Shown: positions 37,575 to 47,007, counted from the stretch's first letter. The stretch: 64,000 nt of DNA from Pseudomonas sp. Irchel s3h14 (GCF_900187425.1 NZ_FYDJ01000006.1:62001-126000), one strand, 5' to 3'. Numbers and translations: made by a program. The notes: generated from the letters alone by a model not told the origin.

Positions 37575-39272
37575 ATGGATCAACCCAGTGCAAGCCCGCA
37601 GCGCAGTTATACCCGTGGTTCCCAGGACAAAGCCTTGCTGGCGATGACCATCGGACAGGCGTTCGATAACACCGTCGCGCAGTACCCGACCGGGGAGGCG
37701 CTGGTCGTGCGCCATCAACAGTTGCGCTACACCTGGCAGCAACTGGCCGAAGCCGTGGATTTGCATGCCAAAGCGCTGTTGGCGCTGGGTTTGCAGACCG
37801 GTGACCGTCTCGGCATCTGGGCACCGAACTGCGCCCAATGGTGTATCAGCCAGTTTGCCAGCGCGAAAATTGGTGTGATTCTGGTCAACATCAATCCGGC
37901 TTATCGCAGCTCCGAACTTGAATACGTGTTGAAGCAGTCGGGCTGCCAATGGCTGGCCTGCGCCGGTGCCTTCAAGACCTCCGACTATCACGGGATGCTG
38001 CAGGGTTTGGTGCCTGAGTTGGCGGAGCAATCCATCGGGAAATTGCAAAGCGAACGCCTGCCGGATCTGCGCGGGGTGATCAGCCTCGATGCCCAGCCGC
38101 CATCGGGTTTCCTGCCTTGGTCACAATTGACCGATCTGGCGGGCAGCGTGTCGGCCGAGCAGTTGCGCGAACGCCAGGACAGCCTGCATTTCGACCAGGC
38201 GGTAAATATCCAGTACACCTCCGGCACCACCGGTTTCCCGAAAGGCGCGACCCTCAGTCACTACAACATTCTGAACAACGGTTACATGGTCGGCGAAAGC
38301 CTCGGGTTGACCGCGAGTGATCGTCTGGTCATCCCGGTGCCGCTGTATCACTGCTTCGGCATGGTCATGGGCAACCTCGGCTGCATGACCCACGGCAGCA
38401 CCATGATTTACCCCAACGATGCGTTCGATCCATTGCTGACCCTGACCACCGTCGCCGAAGAAAAGGCCACCGCGCTTTATGGCGTGCCAACCATGTTCAT
38501 CGCCATGCTCGATCAGCCCAAACGCGCTGAATTCGATCTGTCGAGCCTGCGCACCGGGATCATGGCCGGGGCGACTTGTCCGATCGAGGTGATGCGTCGG
38601 GTCATCAGTGACATGCACATGAGCGAAGTGCAGATTGCCTACGGCATGACGGAAACAAGTCCGGTGTCGTTGCAGACCGGTCCGTCAGACGAACTGGAAT
38701 TGCGCGTCACCACCGTCGGCCGAACTCAGCCGCAACTGGAAAGCAAAATCATCGACGAGGCGGGCAACCTCGTGCCGCGCGGCACTATCGGTGAGCTGTG
38801 CACCCGCGGCTACAGTGTGATGCTCGGTTACTGGAACAACCCGCAAGGCACCGCCGAAGCCATCGACCAGGCAGGCTGGATGCACACCGGTGATCTGGCG
38901 AGCATGAACGACGAAGGCTACGTATGCATTGCCGGACGTAACAAGGACATGATCATTCGCGGCGGTGAGAATATTTACCCGCGGGAGTTGGAAGAGTTCT
39001 TCTTTACCCATCCGGCAGTCGCGGATGTGCAAGTGATCGGGATTCCGTGCTCGCGTTATGGCGAAGAGATTGTCGCCTGGATCAAATTCCATCCGGGCCA
39101 CAGTGCTACCGAGCAGGAGCTGCAAGCGTGGTGCAAGGAGCGCATCGCGCACTTCAAGACACCGCGTTATTTTAAGTTCGTCGATGAGTTTCCGATGACC
39201 GTGACCGGGAAGATCCAGAAGTTTCGGATGCGCGAGATCAGTATCGAGGAGTTGAAGACCAATAACATCTGA
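37575..39272 (+). CDS. AMP-binding acyl-CoA synthetase
   Basis: 565 residues from ATG 37575. The AMP-binding loop is [13 protein letters not shown]; other motifs are [17 protein letters not shown] and the C-terminal lysine in [12 protein letters not shown]. It activates a fatty or branched-chain acid with ATP and CoA. Divergent from liuA and sharing the LiuR operator region, it probably feeds isovalerate or related acids into the leucine pathway; the substrate is inferred from position. A ribosome-binding site AGGGG precedes the start. Confidence 0.92.
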   Translation: MDQPSASPQRSYTRGSQDKALLAMTIGQAFDNTVAQYPTGEALVVRHQQLRYTWQQLAEAVDLHAKALLALGLQTGDRLGIWAPNCAQWCISQFASAKIGVILVNINPAYRSSELEYVLKQSGCQWLACAGAFKTSDYHGMLQGLVPELAEQSIGKLQSERLPDLRGVISLDAQPPSGFLPWSQLTDLAGSVSAEQLRERQDSLHFDQAVNIQYTSGTTGFPKGATLSHYNILNNGYMVGESLGLTASDRLVIPVPLYHCFGMVMGNLGCMTHGSTMIYPNDAFDPLLTLTTVAEEKATALYGVPTMFIAMLDQPKRAEFDLSSLRTGIMAGATCPIEVMRRVISDMHMSEVQIAYGMTETSPVSLQTGPSDELELRVTTVGRTQPQLESKIIDEAGNLVPRGTIGELCTRGYSVMLGYWNNPQGTAEAIDQAGWMHTGDLASMNDEGYVCIAGRNKDMIIRGGENIYPRELEEFFFTHPAVADVQVIGIPCSRYGEEIVAWIKFHPGHSATEQELQAWCKERIAHFKTPRYFKFVDEFPMTVTGKIQKFRMREISIEELKTNNI

Positions 39273-39278
39273 CGAAAA

Positions 39279-39312
39279 TCCCATGTGGGAGCGAGATCGC
39301 TCCCACATGGGA
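39279..39312. terminator. Perfect 34-base palindrome after the acyl-CoA synthetase gene
   Basis: Each half reads TCCCATGTGGGAGCGAG or its exact inverse. It begins seven bases after the stop and can form a 15-17 bp hairpin without a T run. The sequence is REP-derived. A second, conventional terminator follows at 39346. Confidence 0.7.
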
Positions 39313-39339
39313 TGGCGCTGCAAATTACAAACGCCAGAA

Positions 39340-39723
39340 AGCACAAAGGGGAGCCGAAGCTCCCCTTTAATTTTGTCGTTGCGCGTGCTCTTTTTTTATT
39401 ATTGAGGGGCGGTCTGTTGTTGTTTTTGGAAACCGTGACCCTTTACCGCTTTTTTTTGTCGATCCCCATCCGGGATCAAGAGCAAACGTATTTTTTTGAG
39501 CGCTGATCTACTTTTTCGCTAAGCGATCCAACCAGTTCGGGAGCTACCTGAAGGTAGTTTTATTGTTCTCTGCCCGGTTGCGGGTTACTCCGAAAAGCAC
39601 CCTGAAAAGCACATCCTCTCCAAAAAAATCTGTTAGCTGCGTCTCTGCCGTGTTGTTTTTGTTATGTCAGAGTCGTTACGTCTTATTTTTATTAGGTTTG
39701 CCGCTTTTTTTATTCTTGTTATG
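39340..39723 (-). ncRNA. crcY: CrcZ/CrcY-family sRNA (Hfq-Crc sponge), probably CrcY
   Basis: The T-rich plus strand reads on the minus strand as an RNA with six A-rich Hfq/Crc motifs of the AAnAAnAA type: AACAAGAATA (39720-39711), AATAAAAATAAG (39692-39681), AACAAAAACAAC (39662-39651), AACAATAAAA (39567-39558), AAAACAACAAC (39425-39415) and AATAATAAAA (39403-39394). A GG-N10-GC RpoN promoter precedes it and a GGGGAGC hairpin ends it, giving about 385 bases. CrcZ/CrcY RNAs titrate Hfq-Crc and relieve catabolite repression. In P. putida crcY lies next to the HMG-CoA lyase gene, as here. Confidence 0.85.
39346..39369. terminator. Bidirectional terminator (CrcY / acyl-CoA synthetase)
   Basis: AAAGGGGAGC-CGAA-GCTCCCCTTT hairpin. 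On the minus strand it ends the sRNA; on the plus strand it is followed by AATTTTG and can end the acyl-CoA synthetase transcript. Confidence 0.8.
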
Positions 39724-39733
39724 CAGTAGAGAT

Positions 39734-39750
39734 AGCAGAAGCCGTGCCAA
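39734..39750 (-). promoter_or_regulatory. RpoN (sigma-54) promoter of the CrcY-type RNA
   Basis: Minus strand TTGGCACGGCTTCTGCT: GG at 39748-39747 and GC at 39736-39735 with exactly 10 bases between, matching the -24/-12 consensus TGGCACG-N4-TTGC except one base. Confidence 0.85.
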
Positions 39751-39829
39751 CTTTTAAAAAACCTTTAAAATCAATGACTTGTATTTTTATCGGATTTTTC
39801 CGTCAGTCAAAACCCGACAATTTGTTTCC

Positions 39830-39873
39830 GTGTTACTCGCTTGCGCCCCACGTTTCAGACGCAGCGGTAACAC
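39830..39873. promoter_or_regulatory. Candidate CbrB activator sites upstream of CrcY
   Basis: GTGTTACT (39830-39837) and GGTAACAC (39866-39873) form an inverted pair 105-150 bases before the predicted sRNA start. GTTAC/GTAAC half-sites are known for CbrB at crcZ; the spacing here is longer than I remember for that site. Confidence 0.4.
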
Positions 39874-39891
39874 CCGGACACATCCGCGCAC

Positions 39892-40791
39892 TCACTGTGC
39901 GCTACGAGCCTTGGCCACGCGCGAACCGGTCGGGCGCCCCAGCACCGTGCAAATCTGCTGACCGGCCAGAATCAAGGCGTCCAGGTCGATACCGGTCTCG
40001 ATACCGAGGCCGTTGAGCAGGTAAACCACGTCTTCGGTGGCGACGTTACCGCTGGCGCCCTTGGCGTATGGGCAGCCGCCGAGACCGGCGATGGAGCTGT
40101 CGAACACCGAGATGCCTTCCAGCAGGCTGGCATAGATATTGGCCATGGCCTGGCCATAAGTGTCGTGGAAGTGTCCAGCCAGTTTTTCACGGGGTACATC
40201 GGCCGAGACCACCTCGAACATCTTGCGGGTCGCGCCAGCGGTGCCCGTGCCGATGGTGTCGCCCAGGGAAACTTCATAGCAGCCCATCGCATAGAGCTCG
40301 CGGGCGACCCGAGCGACTTGCTCGGGCGCAACGTTACCTTCGTAAGGGCAGCCCAGCACACAGGACACGTAACCGCGCACGCTGACACCGTGTTGCCTGG
40401 CCGCGTCCATGATCGGCATGAAGCGCTCCAGGCTTTCGCTGATCGAGCAATTGATGTTGCGCTGGGAAAACGATTCCGACGCGGCGGCGAACACCGCGAC
40501 TTCCTTGACCCCGGCTGCAATGGCGTCTTCAAACCCGCGCAGGTTGGGGGCGAGTGCACCATAAGTCACGCCAGGCTTGCGCTGGATTTGCGCGAAGACG
40601 TCGGCGGAACCGGCCATTTGCGGAACCCATTTGGGCGAAACGAAACTGCCGACTTCTATATAGCCGAGACCGGCGGCGGTCAGCGCGTCGACCAGTTGCA
40701 CCTTGTCCGCAACGCTGATGGGTTGGGCTTCGTTTTGCAGACCGTCGCGCGGGCCGACTTCGACCAGGCGTACGTGAGTGGGTAGGGACAT
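39892..40791 (-). CDS. liuE: Hydroxymethylglutaryl-CoA lyase
   Basis: 299 residues from ATG 40791 (AGGTGA seven bases upstream; a TTG two codons earlier is the alternative). It splits HMG-CoA to acetoacetate and acetyl-CoA, ending leucine breakdown. Metal and catalytic segments are VEVGPRDGLQNE, VRGYVSCVLGCPYEG, GHFHDTYGQAMANI and the active-site cysteine loop GLGGCPYAKGASGNVATED. It is separated from liuABCD by the acyl-CoA synthetase and the sRNA, and follows liuR on the same strand across a long inverted repeat. Also called mvaB in P. putida. Confidence 0.96.
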   Translation of the reverse strand: MSLPTHVRLVEVGPRDGLQNEAQPISVADKVQLVDALTAAGLGYIEVGSFVSPKWVPQMAGSADVFAQIQRKPGVTYGALAPNLRGFEDAIAAGVKEVAVFAAASESFSQRNINCSISESLERFMPIMDAARQHGVSVRGYVSCVLGCPYEGNVAPEQVARVARELYAMGCYEVSLGDTIGTGTAGATRKMFEVVSADVPREKLAGHFHDTYGQAMANIYASLLEGISVFDSSIAGLGGCPYAKGASGNVATEDVVYLLNGLGIETGIDLDALILAGQQICTVLGRPTGSRVAKARSAQ

Positions 40792-40815
40792 AAGCAATTC
40801 ACCTGTTCAGTTAGG

Positions 40816-40927
40816 GATCGTTCCCACGCTCTGCGTGGGAATGCCGCAATGGACGCTCTGCGTCCGCTCTGGATGTGTGACGCGGAGCGTCACGGGCTGC
40901 ATTCCCACGCAGAGCGTGGGAACGATC
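40816..40927. repeat. Long inverted repeat, GATCGTTCCCACGCTCTGCG family, copy 2
   Basis: The same outer arms as 4957-5064, perfectly complementary over at least 29 bases, with a diverged inner inverted repeat (GACGCTCTGCGTC region). It sits between liuR and liuE. Confidence 0.85.
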
Positions 40928-40938
40928 ATTACGTGTGG

Positions 40939-41340
40939 TTATTGGATGAGTTCCTGGCTTTTGATGGTCTGTTCCAGCGCCTGGGTGCAACGCTCCTGCG
41001 CGGTGTCCAGTTCCAGCTTCATCTGTTCGATGTCGAGCATCTGCTGTTCCAGCTGTTCGCGGCGTTCGGCGATTTTGGTCAGCATGGTTTGCAGCTGTTT
41101 CTGATTGCCGCCGGAGGGGTCGTAGAGTTCGATCAACTCGCGACATTCGGCCAGGGAGAAACCAATGCGTTTGCCCCGCAGGATCAGCTTCAGGCTGACC
41201 TTGTCACGGGGCGAGTAGATGCGTTCCTGACCGCGTCGCTCGGGGCTGAGCAGGCCTTGCTCTTCATAAAAGCGAATGGCCCGGGTGGTGATGTCGAGCT
41301 CGCGGGCGAGGTCGGAAATGCTATAGGTCTGGCTGCTCAT
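40939..41340 (-). CDS. liuR: MerR-family regulator of leucine/isovalerate catabolism
   Basis: 133 residues. The MerR winged helix (YSISDLARELDITTRAIRFY) is followed by a long dimerisation helix (about 75-133). The cysteine pattern of metal sensors is absent. LiuR/GnyR represses the liu genes and is relieved by a pathway acyl-CoA. A palindromic operator (TTGACGTTTACGTCAA) 43 bases upstream suggests autoregulation. liuE lies downstream beyond a 112-base inverted repeat, so read-through into liuE is uncertain. Confidence 0.93.
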   Translation of the reverse strand: MSSQTYSISDLARELDITTRAIRFYEEQGLLSPERRGQERIYSPRDKVSLKLILRGKRIGFSLAECRELIELYDPSGGNQKQLQTMLTKIAERREQLEQQMLDIEQMKLELDTAQERCTQALEQTIKSQELIQ

Positions 41341-41382
41341 GGAAGCGCTCGAAAAAGGTCATGGCGCTAAGCTAAAGGCAGG

Positions 41383-41398
41383 TTGACGTTTACGTCAA
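41383..41398. promoter_or_regulatory. LiuR operator 3 (liuR promoter)
   Basis: TTGACGTTTACGTCAA, near-perfect palindrome; its outer bases match operators at 37378 and 37421. Confidence 0.8.
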
Positions 41399-41429
41399 GC
41401 GGCGCTGATCTTCGGTGTTCTTACGGGCC

Positions 41430-41507
41430 TCTTCGCGAGCAAGCCCGCTCCCACATTGGTCGTGCGAACACTGGAGATCAAATGTGGGAGCGGGCTTGCT
41501 CCGGGCG
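41430..41507. repeat. REP doublet (inverted pair)
   Basis: CTTCGCGAGCAAGCCCGCTC and the inverse GTGGGAGCGGGCTTGCTC, lying between liuR's promoter and the convergent end of a LysR gene. Confidence 0.9.
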
Positions 41508-41543
41508 GCGTTCCGACGAAGAACGATAACTCGGTAAAAAGCC

Positions 41544-42473
41544 CTACACCTTGTCGAGCTTCTTCTCATGTGCCGTCACTTGCTGGCACAACTCGATCAT
41601 CTGCTCGCGCATCCAGCGGTTGGCCGGGTCCTGGTCGGTGCTTTCGTGCCAGTAGAGGTGGGTTTCCACCGGTGGCACATCGTTAACCGGCAGGTTCACC
41701 GAGTACAGGTCATGGCGGCGGGCGAAGCGTTCCGGCACGGTCATCACCATGTCGGTCTGCTGCAGCACTTGCGACGCCATCAAGTAGTGCTGGGATCGCA
41801 GGGCGATCTTGCGCTGTATGCCCATTTTGCCCAGCGCCAGGTCGACATGGCCCAGACCACTTCGGCGGCTGGAGATATGGATGTGGGTCAGCGACAGGTA
41901 ATCGTCGAGGGTGAATTTCTCTTTACCCGCCAGCGGATGGCCCTTGCGCATGGCGCACACGTAACGGTCTTCCATCAACTTGACGTGGCGCACTTGCGGA
42001 TCAGTGTTAAGCGGCGCGTCGACAGCGAAATCAAGACGCCCGGCCGCCAGCTCCTTGGTGGTTTCGCGGCGCTTGGACAGAAAGCTTTCGATGATCACCG
42101 TCGGTGCCAGGCGCCGCAGGCGCTGAAACAGTGCCGGCAGGATCACCGCTTCGGTGAGGTCGGTCATGCTGATGCGATACGTCTTGACCGCCTGCAACGG
42201 GTTGAAAATACGGCTTTCCTGCACCGACACCCGCAGCAGGGAGAGGGCGTTGCGCACCGGTCCGATAATGTTCTGCGCCATGGGCGTCGGGACCATGCCC
42301 TGAGCGGTACGCACGAACAACGGGTCATTGAAGGTCTCGCGCAGACGGGCCAGGGCGTTCGAGACCGCCGGTTGAGTAATGCCGACAATCTGCCCGGCAC
42401 GGGTCAGGTTGGCTTCGGTGTAGATCGCGTCGAAGACGATGAAAAGGTTGAGGTCGACCTTGCTCAGATTCAT
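41544..42473 (-). CDS. LysR-family transcriptional regulator
   Basis: 309 residues. The N-terminal helix-turn-helix reads TEANLTRAGQIVGITQPAVS, and a full LysR effector domain follows. The MNLSKVDLNLFIVFDAIYTE start is typical of the NodD/LeuO-like branch (D-L-N-L-L-x-x-F-D). It is divergent from the acyl-CoA dehydrogenase at 42639 with 165 bases between, which suggests that it controls that gene. The ligand is unknown, probably an acyl-CoA or aromatic/fatty acid. Confidence 0.92.
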   Translation of the reverse strand: MNLSKVDLNLFIVFDAIYTEANLTRAGQIVGITQPAVSNALARLRETFNDPLFVRTAQGMVPTPMAQNIIGPVRNALSLLRVSVQESRIFNPLQAVKTYRISMTDLTEAVILPALFQRLRRLAPTVIIESFLSKRRETTKELAAGRLDFAVDAPLNTDPQVRHVKLMEDRYVCAMRKGHPLAGKEKFTLDDYLSLTHIHISSRRSGLGHVDLALGKMGIQRKIALRSQHYLMASQVLQQTDMVMTVPERFARRHDLYSVNLPVNDVPPVETHLYWHESTDQDPANRWMREQMIELCQQVTAHEKKLDKV

Positions 42474-42638
42474 TGCGCTGCACTCTTATTGTTGGGCTCT
42501 CGATCAGCCGATCATATATCGGTGATGAATGTTAATACACGCCGAGAATAGGCTAGGTAAATTTTCGTAGCTGTTCTAGCATCGATTGCATGACCTGAAC
42601 AACTCATCAAAACCCTCCATTAAAAGGTAGAGCTGCCC

Positions 42639-43868
42639 ATGGATTTCGCTTATTCGCCCAAGGTGCAAGAACTGCGTGAGCGCGTGACCGCGTTCATGGA
42701 CACCTACGTTTATCCCGCCGAAGCGGTGTTCGAGCGCCAAGTCGCCGAGGGCGATCGCTGGCAGCCGACCGCAATCATGGAGGAGCTCAAACTCAAGGCC
42801 AAGGCTGAAGGTTTGTGGAATTTGTTTCTGCCGGAGTCCGAACTCGGCGCCGGCCTGACCAACCTCGAATACGCGCCGTTGGCCGAAATCATGGGCCGCT
42901 CGCTGTTGGGCCCCGAGCCGTTCAACTGCTCCGCGCCAGACACCGGGAACATGGAAGTGCTGGTGCGCTACGCCAATGAAGAACAGAAACAGCGCTGGCT
43001 CGAACCGCTGCTGCGCGGCGAGATCCGCTCGGCGTTCGCCATGACCGAACCGGACGTGGCCTCGTCCGACGCCACCAACATGGCCGCCCGCGCCGTGCGT
43101 GATGGCGACGAGTGGGTGATCAACGGCAAAAAATGGTGGACCTCAGGCGCTTGCGATCCACGCTGCAAGATTCTGATCTTCATGGGCCTGAGCGATCCCG
43201 ACGCGCCGCGTCATGCGCAGCACTCGATGATTCTGGTGCCGGTGGATGCTCCGGGCGTGAAGATCGTTCGTCCGCTGCCAGTGTTCGGTTACGACGATGC
43301 ACCTCACGGCCATGCCGAAGTGTTGTTCGAAAACGTCCGGGTGCCGTACGAAAACGTCCTGTTGGGCGAAGGACGCGGCTTCGAAATCGCTCAGGGTCGC
43401 CTTGGCCCAGGTCGGATTCACCACTGCATGCGTTCAATCGGCATGGCCGAGCGAGCATTGGAACTGATGTGCAAACGGGCGGTAACCCGTACTGCGTTCG
43501 GTAAACCTTTGGCGCGTCTGGGCGGCAACATCGACAAGATTGCCGACTCGCGGATGGAAATCGACATGGCGCGGCTGCTCACGTTGAAAGCGGCGTACAT
43601 GATGGACACCGTGGGCAACAAGATTGCGAAAAGCGAAATCGCTCAGATCAAGGTTGTCGCACCGAACGTGGCCTTGCGGGTGATCGACCGGGCGATCCAG
43701 ATCCATGGCGGGGCAGGGGTGTCCAACGATTTCCCACTGGCGTACATGTATGCGATGCAACGCACCCTGCGCCTGGCCGATGGCCCGGACGAAGTGCACC
43801 GTGCGGCGATCGGCAAGTTTGAAATCGGCAAGTACGTGCCCAAAGAAATGATGCGCAGCAGCCACTGA
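42639..43868 (+). CDS. Acyl-CoA dehydrogenase (ACAD10/11-like)
   Basis: 409 residues, slightly longer than short/medium-chain enzymes. Motifs are [19 protein letters not shown] (FAD/substrate) and [40 protein letters not shown] is typical of the ACAD10/11-like group that handles long or modified acyl chains. It stands alone under a divergent LysR regulator. A compact REP-derived hairpin follows within five bases of the stop and may protect or end the transcript. Confidence 0.92.
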   Translation: MDFAYSPKVQELRERVTAFMDTYVYPAEAVFERQVAEGDRWQPTAIMEELKLKAKAEGLWNLFLPESELGAGLTNLEYAPLAEIMGRSLLGPEPFNCSAPDTGNMEVLVRYANEEQKQRWLEPLLRGEIRSAFAMTEPDVASSDATNMAARAVRDGDEWVINGKKWWTSGACDPRCKILIFMGLSDPDAPRHAQHSMILVPVDAPGVKIVRPLPVFGYDDAPHGHAEVLFENVRVPYENVLLGEGRGFEIAQGRLGPGRIHHCMRSIGMAERALELMCKRAVTRTAFGKPLARLGGNIDKIADSRMEIDMARLLTLKAAYMMDTVGNKIAKSEIAQIKVVAPNVALRVIDRAIQIHGGAGVSNDFPLAYMYAMQRTLRLADGPDEVHRAAIGKFEIGKYVPKEMMRSSH

Positions 43869-43871
43869 TAA

Positions 43872-43902
43872 TGTGGGAGCGAGCTTGCTCGCTCCCGCAG
43901 GT
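43872..43902. repeat. Compact REP-derived hairpin
   Basis: GTGGGAGCGAGC and GCTCGCTCCCGC with a TT loop, between the convergent acyl-CoA dehydrogenase and TatD genes. Confidence 0.75.
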
Positions 43903-43910
43903 TCGGTTCG

Positions 43911-44717
43911 TCAGTCGACCATTGGCAAGCCGTAGAACGCTCGCGCACACGCCGTGCTGTGAGCGGCCAGATCTTCCTCGCTCTCCCCACGATGCAACGC
44001 CACTTCCCGCAACACTTCGGTCAGATACGCCGGTTCGTTGCGACCATTCTTCGGCTTGGGTCGCAGACTGCGCGGCAACAGATACGGCGCATCGCTTTCC
44101 AGCATTAGCCGTCCCCGCTTGATCTCTTTCACCAACGGATGCAGGTGCGTGCCCCGGCGCTCGTCGCAGATCCAGCCGGTGATGCCGATGTGCAAATCCA
44201 GATCGAGGTAACTGAACAGCGCCTTCTTTTCGCCCGTGAAGCAATGCGCCACAGCGGCCGGTAATTGATCACGGTAATCGCGAAGGATCTCCAGCAAGCG
44301 CTGACTGGCATCGCGCTCGTGGAGGAACACCGGCAATTGCAGCTCGACTGCCAACTCCAAGTGCTTTTCCAGGACTTTTTCCTGCTGCGGGCGCGGCGAG
44401 AAATCACGGTTGAAATCCAGCCCGCATTCACCTACCGCCACGACGTTCGGCTCTTTGAGCAAACTGCGCAGACGCTGGGCGCTGTCGGCGTTCCAGTCGC
44501 TGGCGCAGTGGGGATGAATGCCGGCGGTGGCGAACAGCCGTTGAGCCGTTTCGTCCAGTTGGCGGCACAGTTCCAGCGCCTGCTCGCTGCCTTCGACACT
44601 GGTGCCGGTGAGCACCAATTGGCAGACCCCGGCAGCGTAGGCGCGGTCGAGTACAGCCTGGTGTTTGTCGGCAAAACTGGGGTTGGTCAGGTTGACGCCG
44701 ATATCGATGAGTTGCAT
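43911..44717 (-). CDS. tatD: TatD-family metal-dependent deoxyribonuclease
   Basis: 268 residues from ATG 44717, the E. coli TatD length. Metal-binding motifs are [12 protein letters not shown] (replacing HCH, as in TatD proper), [37 protein letters not shown] and [14 protein letters not shown]. TatD proteins are 3'-5' exonucleases linked to oxidative DNA damage repair and DNA quality control, despite the old association with Tat export. It is a single gene here, convergent with the acyl-CoA dehydrogenase gene. Confidence 0.93.
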   Translation of the reverse strand: MQLIDIGVNLTNPSFADKHQAVLDRAYAAGVCQLVLTGTSVEGSEQALELCRQLDETAQRLFATAGIHPHCASDWNADSAQRLRSLLKEPNVVAVGECGLDFNRDFSPRPQQEKVLEKHLELAVELQLPVFLHERDASQRLLEILRDYRDQLPAAVAHCFTGEKKALFSYLDLDLHIGITGWICDERRGTHLHPLVKEIKRGRLMLESDAPYLLPRSLRPKPKNGRNEPAYLTEVLREVALHRGESEEDLAAHSTACARAFYGLPMVD

Positions 44718-44952
44718 GGTGCTACCTCGGACCAAAGGCCGGAAAGCATATCAGAGCTGTAGATTTATAAGAAAAGCCAAGAACTACAATGAGTTAAAGC
44801 TGTCTCTTGATGCCGCGAGACAGGTCAGGGTGGCTAAGGTGCCATCACTGTGCCAGTCTTTCGCACTTTGCCAGCGCTCAAGGCGCTCTGTTTCTGTCGT
44901 TCGATTTCATGAAAATTCTTGAGATCGGCCCAGTATTCTTTCTGGAGAGTGG

Positions 44953-46374
44953 ATGATACGTCCCTCGGTTTTGCTACTGCTGTGTTGCTCGTTGCTGCTG
45001 CCGATGCCGGCGGTTGCGCGTCTGGCCGGGCCGCTGCAAGCCGTGCCTTCGACCAAAGTGCGGGACTTGGCGGAAATCCGCAGCAGTCGTGTGCTGCGCG
45101 TGTTGGTCAACCAGAGCCGCAACAGCTCCGGCGAAGTCCAGGGCCAGGCCATCGGTGTTGAATACCACCGCTTGCGTGCCTTCGAGCAATACCTCAACGG
45201 CCACGCCCGTGACGGTCAGGAAATTACCCTCAAGATCATTCCCAAGGGCAAGGATCAACTGATCGGCGCTTTGCAGCGCGGCGAGGGTGATCTGGTCGCT
45301 CCGGGGGAACTGCTCGACCTGCAACCGGGCCACGCGGTCAGCACCAGTGAACCGATTGCCAGCAACATCCCGTTGATATTGGTCGGGATCAAAGGCGAGC
45401 GACGTTACACCCGTCTCGAACAACTCTCTGGTAAAACCCTGGCGTTGCCCACCGGCAGTGCCGCCGGGGACGCGGTCAGCCAGATCAATCAAAAGCTCGC
45501 GCTGCTTAAACTGCCACCGGTGAGCATCGAGTGGGTCGATCCCAGTCTGGCGGTCGAGGATGTGCTGGAGATGGTCCAGGGCGGAATCTTTCACCTGACG
45601 ATCGTCGAGCAACCTATTGCCGAGCGCTGGGGCAAGATCCTGACCAAGTTGCGTTTTGATCGGCAGGTGCTCATCAGTGAGCCGGGCGAAGAATTCTGGT
45701 TCGTGCGCCGCGACGCCTCAATGTTGCGTGCGAGCATTGATCGCTTCCTGACCGGTTACAAAAAACCATCGGATCAGGATGCTGCGTTCCTGCGGATCTA
45801 TCGACGTCTGTATCAAGTGCACTATCCATTGGCCAAGGCTGATCGCCAGCGCCTCGAGAAACTTCGACCGGTGCTGCAGAAACACGCTGAAGCCCAAGGC
45901 ATGGACTGGTTGAATCTGGCGGCCCTGGCGTTCAAGGAATCAGCCCTGCAACCCAATGCCCGCAGTGGCAGCGGTCCTACTGGCCTGATGCAGATTACCC
46001 CGTCCGCCGCGCAGCGGGTGGGGGTCAACAACATTCAGAATCTCGACGCCAATGTGCAGGCCGGGGCGAAGTACCTGGCGATGATTCGTCGCAAGTTTTT
46101 TGCCAGCCCCAAACTCAACGAGCGCGAGCGTATGGCGTTCGTGCTGGCGGCCTACAACATGGGGCCGGAGCGGGTTCAGGGCATGCGTGCCGAGGCTCGT
46201 CGGCGCGGTTTGAATCCCAATCAGTGGTTCTTCCAGGTCGAACGCATCGCCATGGAGCAGGTGGGAATGGGCGCCGTCAGCTATGTTAATAGCGTGAACA
46301 AGTATTACCTGGCGTTCGATCGGGAGCGGGAGTCGTTGGAGCCCCAGGGGCAGAAAGTTGCCTCACGCAAATAA
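44953..46374 (+). CDS. MltF-like membrane-bound lytic murein transglycosylase
   Basis: 473 residues. An N-terminal hydrophobic segment (SVLLLLCCSLLLPMPAVARL) exports it. Residues 45-280 form a solute-binding-protein-like domain (LRVLVNQSRNSSGEVQGQAI). Residues 300-440 carry an SLT domain with the catalytic glutamate in LAALAFKESALQPNARSGSG, then GLMQITPSAAQRVG and AYNMGPERVQGMR. This layout matches MltF, which cleaves glycan strands and whose binding-protein domain senses muropeptides. GGAGAGT precedes the start. Confidence 0.92.
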   Translation: MIRPSVLLLLCCSLLLPMPAVARLAGPLQAVPSTKVRDLAEIRSSRVLRVLVNQSRNSSGEVQGQAIGVEYHRLRAFEQYLNGHARDGQEITLKIIPKGKDQLIGALQRGEGDLVAPGELLDLQPGHAVSTSEPIASNIPLILVGIKGERRYTRLEQLSGKTLALPTGSAAGDAVSQINQKLALLKLPPVSIEWVDPSLAVEDVLEMVQGGIFHLTIVEQPIAERWGKILTKLRFDRQVLISEPGEEFWFVRRDASMLRASIDRFLTGYKKPSDQDAAFLRIYRRLYQVHYPLAKADRQRLEKLRPVLQKHAEAQGMDWLNLAALAFKESALQPNARSGSGPTGLMQITPSAAQRVGVNNIQNLDANVQAGAKYLAMIRRKFFASPKLNERERMAFVLAAYNMGPERVQGMRAEARRRGLNPNQWFFQVERIAMEQVGMGAVSYVNSVNKYYLAFDRERESLEPQGQKVASRK

Positions 46375-46477
46375 TCGAATAAACTGATTGTTATGGCGCA
46401 TTAATTGCGCTTTTAACATGAGATTTACTGATTAATATAGCGGCCAACCAACACACACTGACAACGGATGACACAGC

Positions 46478-46912
46478 ATGAGCACACTGATCAACAAGGT
46501 ACTGTTTACCCGCGCTGGCTACGGCCTGACTGTCTTGCGGATTTTCGTCGGCATCATCTTCGCTGCCCACGGCTCGCAGAAACTTTTTGGGGCGTTCGGT
46601 GGTTACGGCCTGGCGGGCACCGCGCAGTACATGGAAAGCATCGGCCTGGCGCCGGGCTATCTGATGGCGACGCTGGCGGGCGGTACCGAGTTCTTCGCCG
46701 GTCTGGCCTTGATCATCGGCCTGCTGGTTCGCCCGGCAGCCCTCGGCCTGACCTTCCTCTCGCTGGTGGCAATTTTCTCGGTGCACCTCCCTAACGGGTT
46801 GTTCATGGCCAACAACGGTTATGAATTCGCCCTGGCGCTGCTCGGCGGCAGCATCGCGGTGCTGATCGAAGGCGCCGGCAAGCTCTCGGCTGACCGCGCT
46901 ATCGCTGGCTGA
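46478..46912 (+). CDS. DoxX-family inner-membrane protein
   Basis: 144 residues with four hydrophobic helices. The family start is LTVLRIFVGIIFAAHGSQKLFG; later helices are FFAGLALIIGLLVRPAALGL and GYEFALALLGGSIAVLIEGA. DoxX proteins are linked to quinone or thiosulfate redox functions and to membrane integrity, but most members, including this one, have no defined activity. It is a single gene, closed by a strong terminator at 46931. Confidence 0.92.
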   Translation: MSTLINKVLFTRAGYGLTVLRIFVGIIFAAHGSQKLFGAFGGYGLAGTAQYMESIGLAPGYLMATLAGGTEFFAGLALIIGLLVRPAALGLTFLSLVAIFSVHLPNGLFMANNGYEFALALLGGSIAVLIEGAGKLSADRAIAG

Positions 46913-46930
46913 CCGCTCTGGTTCAATGAA

Positions 46931-46957
46931 AAGGCCCGCATTGCGCGGGGCCTTTTT
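46931..46957 (+). terminator. Rho-independent terminator after doxX
   Basis: AAGGCCCGC-ATT-GCGCGGGGCCTT stem followed by a T run, 19 bases after the DoxX stop. Confidence 0.9.
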
Positions 46958-46971
46958 TGTTCTCGTCATTC

Positions 46972-47001
46972 TTGACACTGTCCGGTCAGCTTCTCTAGGA
47001 T
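46972..47001 (+). promoter_or_regulatory. Sigma-70 promoter for the SAM-II-like leader
   Basis: TTGACA (46972-46977), 18-base spacer, TAGGAT (46996-47001). The predicted start near 47008 is three bases before the first stem of the leader structure. Confidence 0.65.
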
Positions 47002-47007
47002 GTTGCC

